Shown here one piece after another: positions 11,342 to 22,996 of a stretch of DNA of 64,000 nucleotides. The notes beneath the pieces are model-generated. The model saw only the letters and a program-made list of their open reading frames with translations, did no database searches and was not told the DNA's origin. How positions within the stretch are numbered: the stretch's first letter is position 1; each line of letters starts with the position of its first letter. The DNA comes from Tolypocladium sp. Sup5 PDA-1 (lineage: Eukaryota; Ascomycota; Sordariomycetes; Hypocreales; Ophiocordycipitaceae): positions 434,001 to 498,000 of the forward strand of contig JPHH03000013.1 of the NCBI GenBank assembly GCA_000750105.3. Direction: 5' to 3'. The translations under genes and the position numbers were made by a program.

Positions 11342-13548
11342 ATGCTGTCGCTATCCAGGGCTCTCCGCCACATTGGCATGGGATGGCTCTGCACCGCGGC
11401 TTTGTCTGCCGTCGCTAATGGCTCCCCCATGGTTGAGACGTCTCTGACGCAGCGTGCCGCGGCCGGCGACCGACTTGTCTTCTGCCACTTCATGGTCAGC
11501 AATACCTCATCTATCTGGAGGCTTTGCTGTGACAAAGGCTTACATCTACACAGATTGGCATCGTCGGTGACCGCACCGGCGCCTCCGATTACGACGATGA
11601 CATGCGGCGCGCCAAGGACGCCGGCATCGACGCCTTTGCCCTCAACATTGGCGTCGACGGGTATACCGACCAGCAGCTCGGCTACGCGTACGACTCGGCG
11701 GCCAACAACGGCATGAAGGTCTTCATCTCCTTCGACTTCAACTGGTGGAGCCCCGGGGATACCGGCGGCGTCGGCCGCAAGATTGCGCAGTACGCGGGTA
11801 AGCCGGCCCAGCTCAAGGTCGACGGCCGCGTGTTTGCTTCGTCCTTTGCTGGAGACGGGCTCGATGTCGATGCCATGCGCGGGGCTGCCGGCTCGAACGT
11901 CTACTTTGTGCCCAACTTCCACCCGGGGCAGTCGTCGTCTGACAAGATTGACGGCGCTCTCAACTGGATGGTGAGTTTATGAATACCTTCGACTTAGTGC
12001 GAGTTTCTGACTATTGTGAAGGGCTGGGACAGTAACGGCAACAACAAGGCCCCGAGCCCTGGACACGCCGTCACTGTTGCGGATGGCGACAACTCGTACA
12101 TGCAGTGGCTCGGCGGCAAGGCTTACATGGCTCGTAAGTCCAAGATGACTACACATGGATCTGGCTGCAGTGACTGACCGATGGCCAGCCGTGTCTCCCT
12201 GGTTCTTCACTCACTTTGGTCCTGTGAGTGGCCCCAGCGACAGACAAGCAGGAGAGTGCAAATGCTAACGCTACCACAGGAGGTCTCGTACAGCAAGAAC
12301 TGGGTATTCCCTGGCGGTTCTCTAATCTTTGACCGCTGGAACCAGGTCCTGGACAAGGGATTCCCCATGGTCGAGATAGTCACCTGGAACGACTACGGCG
12401 AGTCTCACTACGTCGGCCCGTTGAAGTCTCCCCACTACGACGACGGCAACTCCAAATGGGTGAATGACATGTACGTCCAATACAAACCTAATGTATCAAC
12501 AGACCGTGTATAGCTGACAAGAGAATTGCCAGGCCCCACGACGGCTGGCTCGACCTCTCCAAGCCCTTCATCGCCGCCTACAAGGACAAGGCCAAGTCGG
12601 TCAACAACTACATCACGGAGGACAAGATCGTCTACTGGTACCGCCGCACGCTCCGCGATCTGAACTGCGACTCGACCGACACCACTTCTGGCCGTCCCGC
12701 GAACAACGACAGCGGCAACTACTTCCAGGGTCGGCCCAACGGCTGGGAGAGCATGGATGATGTCGTCTACGTGGCGACGCTCCTCAGAGAAGCCGGCACC
12801 GTCACGGTCCAGTCCGGCGGCCAGTCCAAGATTGAGAATGCTCCAGCCGGTGCCCACATCTTCACGGTCCCGGCTGGTATTGGCCCGCAAAAGTTCAAGC
12901 TTACTCGTAGCTCTGGTACCGTCTTTGAGGGCACGTCGCTGATGGACATCTCCAACGTCTGCCCCTGCGGCATCTACAACTTCAACGCCTATGTGGGGAC
13001 TCTGCCTGCGGGCTTCTCGGACCCTCTCCAGCCTCATGGTCTTGCATCCCTGACCGTCGGTCTCCATGTTACCACCTGCGAGGCCAAGCCGTCTCTGGGC
13101 ACCAACCCGCCTGGTCAGGTCACCACCACCACCACCACCACCACTACCACGACACCCGGCCAGCCTCCTGTCACGTCGACCAAGACCACTTCTCAGCCGC
13201 CCGTAACCAGCCCCCCTGGTGGCAATAGTGAGTTTCCGTTTCCCTGGTTGCCCCATTTCTCTTCAAAAAGATGTGCTGACCACCATCTGCACAGAGGTTT
13301 GCATTCAGGGCACCAACGCCGATGGCGAGTCTGGCAACTACGGCGGCCTGTGCAGCTTCAGCTGCCATTACGGCTACTGCCCTCCGGGCCCTTGCAAGTG
13401 TACCTCTTACGAAGATGCTGTGGCACCGCCCCCGGGTTCGGGCTACAACGGCTGCCCCCTGCCTGACGAGGGTGACGGGTACAAGGGGCTTTGCAGCTTT
13501 TCCTGCAGCCACGGTTACTGCCCCGACACGGCTTGCAGACGCTGCTGA
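11342..13548 (+). CDS. secreted alpha-1,3-glucanase (mutanase), GH71 with CBM24-like tail
   Basis: Secreted endo-hydrolase of alpha-1,3-glucan in fungal cell walls. Exons 11342-11494, 11554-11970, 12022-12133, 12189-12223, 12280-12470, 12533-13227, 13295-13548 give 618 residues. An N-terminal signal segment (MGWLCTAALSAVANG) is followed by the GH71 barrel beginning DRLVFCHFMIGIVGDR, with DAGIDAFALNIG, FISFDFNWW and the diagnostic VTWNDYGESHYVGP. A Thr/Pro-rich linker (a run of 12 Thr) leads to two cysteine-rich repeats, each with GLCSFSCxxGYCP, resembling the CBM24 alpha-1,3-glucan-binding module of Trichoderma mutanases. Such enzymes serve either self-wall remodelling or mycoparasitism; the binding modules favour attack on polymeric glucan. 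Confidence 0.92.
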
Positions 13549-14298
13549 ACAGTAACAGGAGAGAGTTCGTAGCGCAAAAGGCAACACTTCCGTCGAAAGG
13601 CTTCAATTATATATACGATTGCTCTACAGAATGTGAATATGATATGAGTCCAGCCGCAACCCGTTTCGACCTCACAACCCTCTTATACAATAACTCGCCT
13701 ATAGTCTCAATGATCGAGCATCTTCTCTTCATCGTTCATACTACTTCCACATTCTTTGCGTATCTCTTCTTCGGCCTACAGAAGATTCCCCTCTTTACCC
13801 ATTTGCCATCTTTCCGCAGATTGCCTTGGTCAGCTCGGGAATGTCAAGACCGAGATTGTAATGCCTGATGGGCACGGCTGGCCCATACATGCAGTTGCCA
13901 CCGTACACGAGGGCAAGTCGCCACCGAGCAGAATACTTGGGATGTGGAAGCTGCGACGCCAGGTAACAGGGCGGAATCCGACGAGTCGACGGGGCACCCC
14001 ATTGGGATCTGGAGTCTGTTTCCGAGGAATTATGCCGTAGGCCCCGACCGTCGATTACGCGGCGGCGGTTCGAGCGAGGAGGAGATGCTTGGTGAGGAGT
14101 TTCGAGAGAGCCAGCGATGGTCCGAGGGAGATCGCGTCATCCACGTCGTGGAAGAGTTCCGCGTCACTACTACACACAAGGCGGGTAACTGAGGGGCGGA
14201 TCTTGACAGATGTCTGTTGATATTTGCCGGGTAAATCACAGTACTTCGTAGTAAGAAGACAAATACAACCCTACCGCTAAACTCCATCACCCCAGGCA
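13549..14298. other. convergent intergenic region
   Basis: 750 nt between the 3' ends of the GH71 and Rieske-AIF genes. No gene, repeat or RNA was recognised. Confidence 0.5.
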
Positions 14299-16107
14299 TC
14301 ATGACGGCACCCCAGCATCCATGACATCCATGCCCTGCTGCAACTGGCTCTTGCTGCACATCTTGCCCAACCTCATCAGCTCCGCGCTCTGCGACATGGC
14401 CGGGTCCCTGCCCATACTCGCCATGGCCACCACCGTCTCACCCTTGGTGTAGTACGCCACGAACTTGCTCTCGGCCGGGTCGCCCTGCAGCACCACATCG
14501 TCCCAGCCGTTGGCCGTATTACCGCAGTACCGCATCTGCGCACCCAGGGCGGACCAGAAGATGGGGATGAAGTGAGAGTTGGCGCCCGACGGGCTGACGA
14601 TGTGGGCGGCGGCGGCGCGGCCCGAGTTCTGGGCTACGTTCCAGTGCTCGATGCGCGCGGGCTTGCCGTCGCCGCCGGGGCCGTGGTACGGATATGTGGC
14701 AATGTCGCCGACAGCGTACACGTCCTTCAGCCCCGTGACCTGGAAGTTCTCGTCGGTCTTGATGGAGCCGTCCTGCTCGAGGCGCAGGATCTTGTTGTCC
14801 AGCAGGAACTCGGTCGCAGGGGCCACGCCGACGCCGAGGATGACCAGGTCGGCTTCCAGCCGTGTTCCGTCCTTGAGGCACACCGCGCCGACCTTGGACG
14901 GGTCTGATGCCGAGGGCTCGGCCTTGTCGATGCCGGCGCCGTTGTAGAACTTGATGCCCTTGGCCTCGACAGACTTCTGGATGCCGGCACCGACCTGCTC
15001 GCCGAGAACGCGTTCCAAGGGCGTCTTGCTCATGTCCACGACGGTGACGGAGTTGTCCTTGCATGTGGCGTTGGCCACCTCCATGCCGATAAAGGACGAC
15101 CCGATGATGACAATCTTCTTGCCCTTTTCGCCAATTGCATCGACAATGGCCTTTGCATCGTGCACACTCCGCAGTGTGAAGATGTTGCTGAGAACTTTGA
15201 ACCCCTGCAACGGAAGTGTTCTTGCTGTTCCGCCAGTCGCGAGAACCAGCTTGGTATACGCAAATTTGCCGCCCGCCTTTGTCGAGACGGATCGCTCGGA
15301 GAAATCGACGCCGGTAACTTCGCCGTCAACCCAGTCCACGGATCCGCTCTCAAACCAGCTCTTGTCGCGCCAGGCCAGCTTGGCAGGGTCTGTCAGGAGC
15401 GCTTTGCTGAGCTTGGGCCTGTCGATGGGCAGGTATCCCTCGTTGGAGATGATGGTCACGGCGCCGGTGAAGCCCATTTCGCGGAGGCCTTCGACGATGC
15501 CCAGGGCTCCAGATCCTCCGCCTACCACTACGACCTTGTCCTGGTCTGCGCCAGCCGCGGCGGTGCTGCACTGGAAGTTGGGCTTTCGGCGAGAGGCCTT
15601 GACGGCAGACTCTTCACAGGTAATGTAGACGGCGCCATCGCGCTCGGCGACCTGGAACACGGGGAGGGCATCAAGCGCCGGGGCGTCCTCGACGTCGCCG
15701 GTCTTGGCGTTGAAGCAAGCTATTAGTTGAGTTAGCCGCCCGGCAAGCAGCAGGTTGGAAGTTTGATATCAGCGGCAGCAACCAAACTCACCTCCGTGCC
15801 AGGGACACGTCAAGCGCCCCGACGCCGTCAAGACGCCCTTTGCGAGCGGGGCGCCGTAATGGGTGCACTTGGCGCCGAGTGCTTGGACTTTGCCCGCGGC
15901 GTTGACGAGGAGGACCTTGCCGTCGGCGATGCCCTCAACCTCGACCTCCCGCTTTGCGCCAGGCGCGAGGGACAGGGACGAAATGTCCTTGAGCTTGTAC
16001 TCCTTGGCCATGGCTCGTACGCTCAGTGTGAAGCGGCGCGGCGGCGGACTCTGAATCGGTTGGATGAGGCGTCTGGGACCAAGGATACGGAGGATGCGAG
16101 GGGGCAT
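14299..16107 (-). CDS. Rieske-containing AIF-like FAD/NAD(P)H oxidoreductase, probably mitochondrial
   Basis: Flavoprotein of the apoptosis-inducing-factor family with an N-terminal Rieske [2Fe-2S] domain (AIFM3-type architecture); it would move electrons from NAD(P)H to the Fe-S centre. Exons 16107-15792 and 15719-14299 give 578 residues. The first 35 residues are Arg-rich without acidic residues, like a mitochondrial presequence. Rieske ligands are C81-T-H83 and C101-PW-H104; the intron falls between CPWHG and CFN. The FAD loop VVVVGGGSGALG is near residue 170, the NAD loop IVIIGSSFIGMEVA follows mid-protein, then VYAVGDIATYPY. An alternative start at the internal MAKEYK would give a cytosolic form. 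The function in fungi is not well settled. Confidence 0.9.
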
Positions 16108-18028
16108 ATATGCAACTGGGAGTGGCGAAGATATCAGAGCGCAAGTGAGGTAAGATGAGGGGTTGATGAGGGGGAGCGAGGACGGCTCTAGTGATGAATG
16201 CAAGCTTGGCGCCGAATCGGGCCAACAAGACAAGAAGCCGACGCTGTGATGGACGTCTGCGGAAGCTTTGGGCTTCGGAAGCTGGCTGGGTTGGATGGAG
16301 CTCCGGGTGGGTGAGGCGTCAGGGGATGATGAATGATCAATGAGAGAGAGCAGGCAGTGCAATTATCAATTGAGCTCTACCTGGATTCAACCGGCAGATG
16401 GCGTGCGGAATGGCACTGCATGCATGGATGGTGATGGTTGGAATCAAGGATGACAATGCGATGACGCTCACTGGCTGTGCTGGGATCTGCCGAGGAGAAC
16501 GGCGTTCCTTCCGCGGTTGGGAATGGTGTCACTGATGACGACATGGATTGGTGACGTCGGGTGAGCTCTGACGGGCCGCCGGGGACCTCGGACACTAAAA
16601 ATACAGTGGTCAAGGGCCAGATGTCTGAGATGAGCTTCGAGGCGCTACCCTGTACTAAGGCCTACCTCTCAGAACTGTCTGCAAGGGGAACACGTCCCGG
16701 TGCTCTCGATATACACAAGTTGCAGCAACTGTGCTTCAAAGACCGCTGGTGGACTAATGCATTGACTAATTTACTTGCCGGGAGGCGAATGGGGCACCGT
16801 CGGGGACACTGCTCACTTCATTGATTTCCAGGCGCATCTCCGGATACTAGGCTTTTCATGCACTCGGAGGCAGACCTTGGCATGCAAGAAGAGCAACCTA
16901 TGCACCAGAGAGCTGACCGCGAATGGTGCATAATCAGAGGCAGTACGAGTATATGACGAGTCAAGTAACACGTGCGATATCGCCATCTCTTCATCTCTGC
17001 TTCTTCTCTTGCATCTTCAAGTCCGGTTGGCGGCTGCGGCGGCGCCAACCTTGAGGGCGTGAGACATGCACCCGCACCTCCACCACGAACCACCGTCTAC
17101 GAATCGCGCCGCGTCTGGCAAAGGCGACACGCTGCTCGTGCATGGCAAGCGGTGAACCGCCGTCCCAAGATGGCGAGATGTCGTCCAACAAACTGGCGCT
17201 GGCAGCAAATTGGAGAGGTTGGTGGCACCCTTGGTGCGTCGTGCGCCGGGGGACAGAGGCTGCTCGAGGCCAATCAATCACGGGCAAACTGCTCCCACTT
17301 GGGTCGCCCAAAACGGTTGCATCGAGCCCAAAATTGGCTGGATTGGGAGAGCCAGCCGTGAGAGCCTAAACGCCGTGATGCGCTCTCAGTCTGGCATTTT
17401 GCGACGTCGTTGCGTCGGTACCTATCCCTCTGCTCCTCGCAGGGCTTATTATACTGCCACTCCACTCACGGGCTGCCTTCCAACTCTTGTCGCTGTGGAC
17501 TTATTTCGTACATATGTCTCTTCAGCGCTCGCGACCGCATCCTTAACAGCGGCGTGGGGCCCGTCACCACCGACCGCACCCCACCTCCAGCGCGCTGATA
17601 AGGCGCTAGTGCCTCGGGCAGGCGGCGGGCAGCGGCGGGCACTTCTGCAACCAGGCACGCGCCACCACCACCTCGACGACGCGGCGCCCCATCTCAGGAT
17701 CCCCACCTCTAATCACCTGGAACCGTCATCCTCGACCCTCGTCGACCGTGGCTCGTGTTCCCTTTTTTCTTCTTCCTGATTTATGATACCTGCGTACTCC
17801 GTGCAGCCTCTTCTGCTTCATTCCTCGGCGACATGCCCTAGGCGCGCCCGCCTCGACCCTCTTTCGGCCTCTTCAGCCCTCGCCCTCGCACTCTCTCTCG
17901 GCGCTCCGCATCCACCTCATCCTCACCACCTCCACCTCGACAGGCGGGTCCCTCCTCTGGACCATGAAGACCGACCGACTCCTTGCCCCCAGCTTCGAGA
18001 TCCGACGACAGAGCACACAGCGCACGCG
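16108..18028. other. long divergent intergenic region
   Basis: About 1.9 kb between the Rieske-AIF gene (minus) and the coiled-coil gene (plus). Several open frames exist but none has protein-like composition. It probably holds both promoters and a long CT-rich 5' leader (about 17700-18000). Confidence 0.5.
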
Positions 18029-20528
18029 ATGGCCTTTTCCTCGCCGGCGCCCGACCCGATCACGCGATCCAGCTCCGTCCGCGCCCGCCGCGCACCAAAC
18101 TCGTCGGCCCTGCAATGCTGCTGCGGGCGCATCGACTGCATCCTGCTCAAGAGGAACTGCTCCGTCCTCGAGACGGTCGAAAGGGACGTCCACACGGCCG
18201 CTCAGCTGGGCCAGGTACGTGCCTCCCATGTCTCCGGACGCGCGCGCGAAGAGAGGCTTCGGCGGCGCTTCGCCTCATTCCGATGCATTCCAGCACATCC
18301 CAGTCCTCGCGTTCCTCTGCCTTTGTGTATCTGTCTGCCGCGGCCCTCCCCGCCGGCATTGTCCCGCTTCATGTCTCTGCATGCCAGCTCTGCCGTCGCC
18401 TCTGGCACTGCTACCGCATTACAATACCTCTCCGCTAGTTTGTTCGCACAAACATGAGCTTCACCACCAGCCATCCATCATGGAGTCGTCGCTGACCTTT
18501 GCCCTGCAGGCCCTGCTTGCCCGGCATGAGGCCTACATGGCCGATGCCGAGCGCGACCGCCTGGAGCTGACTACGCGTATCGAGCGCCTGGAGCTGGACA
18601 AGCTGGACCTCGAGGCCGCCAATGCGAGCAGGATCGAGGAGAACCGCAACCTGCTCGACCAGCTCGAGGCCCTCAACAACACCATCTCCGACTCCGACAC
18701 CAAGATCAAGAGCCTCGAGGCCAGCCTGCTCTCCTCGCAGCAAACCGTCCGCCGCCTCGAGGCCGCCGCCGCCAGAGCTGCCGATGCCGAGCGCCACATT
18801 GCCGTCCTCGAGGAGGAACAGGACAAGCTCCACCAGGAACTGCGGTCCACCAAGGAAGATGCTCGCACTCACGCGCAGCGCTTCAAGGAGGCGCAGCGTG
18901 GGATCCTCGACATGCAAGATCAGCTGGAGCGCATAGAGAAGGAGGCTCGTCAAGAACGCAAACGCCATGCCGAAGCCGTGGACAGAATGGACCGTCAGCG
19001 CGAAATCGACAAGCAGCTCGACATGGCCGCTGGTCGGCTTAAGGGAGCCGCAGCCACCAAGTCGTTCCACGATCCAAAGAATGGCAACAAAATCGTCGGT
19101 CACTTTGTGCGGGACCTGCTCGAGGACAACGCCAACCTGCAGCTTGGCATCGCTGAGCTGAGGGAGATGCTCCTCAACTCGAATGACGAGATTCAGTCGC
19201 TGAGAGAACAGCTAATGTTCCATCAACCACTGCCTCAGGACGACGCCAGCCCGGCCTCGACTCTCCAGGCGGAACTCGAACCGCTGCAGGACAGCAAGGA
19301 CAGCAAGGACAGCAAGGACAGCAACCGGCTATCGCAGGAGCTGCACATACACCACCACTATCATGTCCCACCTAAACCGGATACGAAAAAGCAACGGAAG
19401 AAGCGACATGGCCTGTTGCCCGGCGTGTTTACCCCCCCGGCGCTATCAGCTCCCTCTTCGCCCAGACGCCCTAGCAAATGGGGCATCACGTCGTCTCCTA
19501 CCGCTCCAGCTCTGCTCTCTCATGCCGCGGGTGACACAACACCCACCCTGTCGCGGCCACGCAACAGCTGGGCGGGCTCCTCGAACCCACCGTCAGAATT
19601 CTCTTCATCCGTCCCAAGCTCGCCCAATCAACGGAGCGGCGTCTTCGACAATGTCTTCACCGACTCTGACCCCATGACTTCCCCTACGACGAGCTTTGAT
19701 CCAATGTCGCCCACCTGGAGAGCGTCACACAGCAAGAGGCCTTCTGTGGCATCGTCCAGAAGCTTCCAATCACTCTCGCTGTCGATCATGGAGTCTGTGC
19801 CTGACACCCCATCCGGTCATCAATCAGGCCATCACACCTACAACGAGCACACCATTCAGGAGGAGGATGAAGACCACGAAGACTTGCCGCAGCTTGGACA
19901 AACCCCAGAGTTGGTGGTGGAGAACGCATCGCCCATTGAAGACTCGACGACGGAGGATTCAGAATACTCCAGGGACGATGTTATACCTCGTCCACTACTG
20001 CGCCGGGCGGCGTCTCATGAGTCCATCATGTCGCTCACCGGTGGGCTGGACATTCATACACTCAAGTCTCGACCTAGTCAGATGACTCTTCGACCCCTTG
20101 GTGGCGCTGATGCAGTTGTGACTGGCGTCACGGCTCAGCCAACGCTTTCTCGGGCATCTGGGAAACGTAGTGACGTTGCGCTGCGAGACCACTTTGTCGG
20201 CTTCCAGTCACTGAGGTCGGTTTCCAGCCCCATGTCCCAACCCTTCACTCCGGGATCGTCTCCGGGATCACAAGGAGGTTCTCGTCCTTTCGGAAGGTGG
20301 GTAGGGTGGCGGCCCTGGGGGGGCAGCTCGAGCCCTAACGCACACGGCGGCTCACCAAAGCCCGTGGACAAGGAGAGGGATGCGAGTCGCCCTCCTGGAA
20401 TAAACCAGCCCGGATCGATACCGGGATTTCAACAGTACTGGGCGGCCCAGAAGCGCAAGGGCGCCCCGGCGAAAGTGACGGCCGAGACGGTGGACCGAGA
20501 TGCGCTAGTCGAGGGTCTACGAGAGTGA
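18029..20528 (+). CDS. conserved fungal coiled-coil protein with N-terminal Cys motif
   Basis: Function not recognised. Exons 18029-18214 and 18510-20528 give 734 residues; the 295-nt intron is long for this window but joins AAQLGQ to ALLARHEAYM in frame. A short cysteine motif is at the N-terminus (CCCGRIDC...C, C30-C43). Residues about 65-240 form a long heptad-rich coiled coil (LELDKLDLEAANASRIEENR), followed by a conserved-looking segment KIVGHFVRDLLEDNANLQLG. The rest is Ser/Pro-rich and probably disordered. A DSK tandem repeat is encoded at 19291-19323. It may be a cytoskeletal or scaffold protein; this is inference from architecture only. Confidence 0.8.
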
Positions 20529-21103
20529 GAAGCCTTGAGCCAGCACCAGTGCGGAGGCCGTTTGCGAACGGGGATCGCTGTAACTGTCTTTTGAAGTTGG
20601 ATTTCTTTTTCATTCACTCTTCTTTTGTTTGCATAAGCGCAGGTTGGTTCCCACGGCGTTTGTTTGACCTGGACGACGGTCCTTTGGCTGCATACCACTG
20701 GGGAGTTTTTGGAGGTGGAGATACCCTTGGCCGCTCGCAGGCCGAATTCCTTATGTTAATATTGGTCGTGGCTTGGATGGCGGCTTGAACTAATTTGAAC
20801 CAGGCATTTTTCATACTCGTGTCTTCCTCCTAAGTCGAAGAAATATAGTTTGGTCGGGATATCTGGCCTGAGCGGAGTTGAATGTACAGAAGTGTTAAGC
20901 ATTTGTTTGCCATCACGGTTGAAGTTGTGGAAGAGACTGGCGAGAATTACATGGTCATACAGACTGAACTCCTACGCTTCCATCAAACTACAAATCACTA
21001 CCCTTGTTACAAGCCACCCAGCACTGGACGTCCCACAAAACACGCAGTTCCATCACGAGCCAGTCAGCACCGTACCCAGCAGTCGCTCCCCGTTTGCAAC
21101 CTA
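20529..21103. other. convergent intergenic region
   Basis: 575 nt between convergent genes; no further feature was recognised. Confidence 0.5.
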
Positions 21104-21814
21104 CTAAGCGCCCCCCAAAGCCGCCATCGCGGCCTCCCGCGCACCGCAGCGGCAGAAGTTCTCCAGCAGCCGCGGGTCGGCCCCAGGCACGTGGGTGACG
21201 TGCTCGGACTTGCAGCCGACGGCGACGTCGAGCGAGGCCTGGTAGACGCCCATGAGGGTCACGGGCGGGCACTGGATCTGGATGCAGCGGCGGCCGGCAA
21301 TCCAGCAGACGGCCTCGACGAGTATGACGAGGACCTCGGCGTCGACATCGGCGCCGCGGGGGAGGGCCATGATGCGGGTGTACCACTCCTCGGACTGGTC
21401 GATGGGGAAGAGGCTGCCCACGGCGCCGAGCACGGCGTCGGTGCGGAGGCTGCCGGTCATCCTGCTGCTGCTGCTGCTGCTACCGCTGTTGCTTCTACTG
21501 GCGCCGACGGTGTCCTGCCCCCTCGCGGTGTCGAGCGTGAGGGGCGCCTCGTGCCAGCGCCGCGTGGTGTAGACGTGTCGCGAGAGGAGCAGCAGCCGCG
21601 GGTCGAGGCCGCGTTCGGGGGGGTTCCGCAGGGCGGCGGGGATGGGCTCGGCGCGGTGGTGGCCGGCGGCGGCGGCGACGTGGATGAGGCGCTCCATGAG
21701 GAGGGTGACGTCGAGGAGGGAGGTGTGGGAGGCGTTGATGGGGGGGTTGTGGAGCGGGCGATGGAAGGAACCTTCCATGTTGGCGATGATGCCGAGGAGG
21801 TGGAGGAGGGACAT
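21104..21814 (-). CDS. hypothetical protein
   Basis: Unrecognised 236-residue protein. The open frame extends upstream to an ATG at 21970, but that extension would translate a TATATAAA element (21918-21925), and the next ATG at 21886 lies only about 30 nt from it. I therefore place the start at 21814 (MSLLHLLGIIANMEG). The sequence shows two amphipathic helical stretches (LLDVTLLMERLIHVAAAAGHH and VDAEVLVILVEAVCWIAG), a polyserine run encoded by a (CTG)6 tract, and a Cys pair near the end (FCRCGAREA). Start, and even coding status, are less certain than for neighbouring genes. Confidence 0.5.
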   Translation of the reverse strand: MSLLHLLGIIANMEGSFHRPLHNPPINASHTSLLDVTLLMERLIHVAAAAGHHRAEPIPAALRNPPERGLDPRLLLLSRHVYTTRRWHEAPLTLDTARGQDTVGASRSNSGSSSSSSRMTGSLRTDAVLGAVGSLFPIDQSEEWYTRIMALPRGADVDAEVLVILVEAVCWIAGRRCIQIQCPPVTLMGVYQASLDVAVGCKSEHVTHVPGADPRLLENFCRCGAREAAMAALGGA

Positions 21815-22996
21815 GCTGCGTTGCCCGGCTTTGTGGTGGTGGTGTGTTGGGCTGTGGGGGAGGAGACTGGGCAGGCCTGAGTGCATACGTTGGTCTTCTA
21901 AAGGCAGTGGTGGGAGATTTATATAGTTGCGTGGTGGCCAAGGGGGAAGCGAGTATCCTTTGTTTGGCATCGGGCGAGGAGGCGATTCACGTTGTTCAGT
22001 GACGGACTGTGCCCCGTAGAGCGACGGTGTGGTGTAGCGCGGTTGGGAGGTGGTTTGCTGGTAGAGCCGTAACCTAGTTTGGCGGGGAGGGCGTAACTTG
22101 TTTCTTCGTTTGCTGGTTTGCGGTCACTTGACGCCGCCGTTTGTGGTGGGTGGAGTTCGGAGCTGACGGCGGGCCGGGCGGTATCGAATGTGGATCCTGG
22201 CCGGTAGCAGGTGGGGCCGGGTCCGCGAGCCCGGCTGGGGGGGGGGTGCTGCCGGAGCCGGGATGATACTATAGACTTTCGGCGACGAGCGGGACAGGAG
22301 CATGGTCTAGATCTAAGCTTTAACCGCGATTCCGAGCCGATCAGCCCTTGGCATACTGCTCCTCCCACGATGGCGTAGGACTAGGGTTGGTCTGCACTGA
22401 GCAGCCGTGAGAAGGATAGAGCGCGTTTCGCCCAATCACGGCCTGTTGTTGGCGAAGCTTCGTGATACTTGCGCTCACGGAGGGCACCACGGCCGAAACA
22501 GCGTATCATCCTCTGACGGATTCGGTAGCCCGCGGATCTACGAGTACGATGCTTGTTTTGACATCCGCTGGACCTGGTGGCTAGCACTGCTGTTGCAGTG
22601 AGCAAGAATAGCAATTGCGGCGGGCCGTCTAACCGCCGTCTCCGTAGAGTAGGGCCGGCAGCGTGAGACGTCCACCCTGATAAGCTAAGAAACATGCTAA
22701 ATAGCAAAAGCTGAAACCTTGATGTCTCAATATGCTTCATCGAGGCAGCACCCGTGCATTGCAGGCCTGCAGATGAGCACGTATGCGCCAGTTGGCACCC
22801 AACCCCGCAAACAGCTGCATGACTGGGGTTTCGAGTATCGCAAACAGACACCTTCAAATAGAACATAAGAAAATTGTCCGACGCTCTGTATGTATTGTAA
22901 CTCAAACCTATACTCTTCCTCTTTTTGCACTGAAGTTTCGAATATCACTCGTCCCCGACGGTTGAGCCTAACGGTGCAATATATATCGTACTTACA
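21815..22996. other. divergent intergenic region
   Basis: About 1.2 kb between the hypothetical gene (minus) and the J-domain gene (plus). A run of G near 22237-22247 is the only visible oddity. No other gene is supported. Confidence 0.45.
21918..21925 (-). promoter_or_regulatory. TATA box (TATATAAA) of the 21.1-21.8 kb gene
   Basis: Good TATA match on the minus strand, about 104 nt upstream of the proposed ATG at 21814. It is the main reason for choosing the shorter start. Confidence 0.45.

Noticed and set aside
17783..18457. 224-codon frame covering the first exon of the coiled-coil gene
   Set aside because: Only its central part (18029-18214) is coding; the rest is 5' leader and intron.
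20882..21880. 332-codon plus-strand frame opposite the 21.1-21.8 kb gene
   Set aside because: Antisense shadow created by high GC; its Gly/Val/Ala/Glu-rich product is typical of reverse-frame artefacts.
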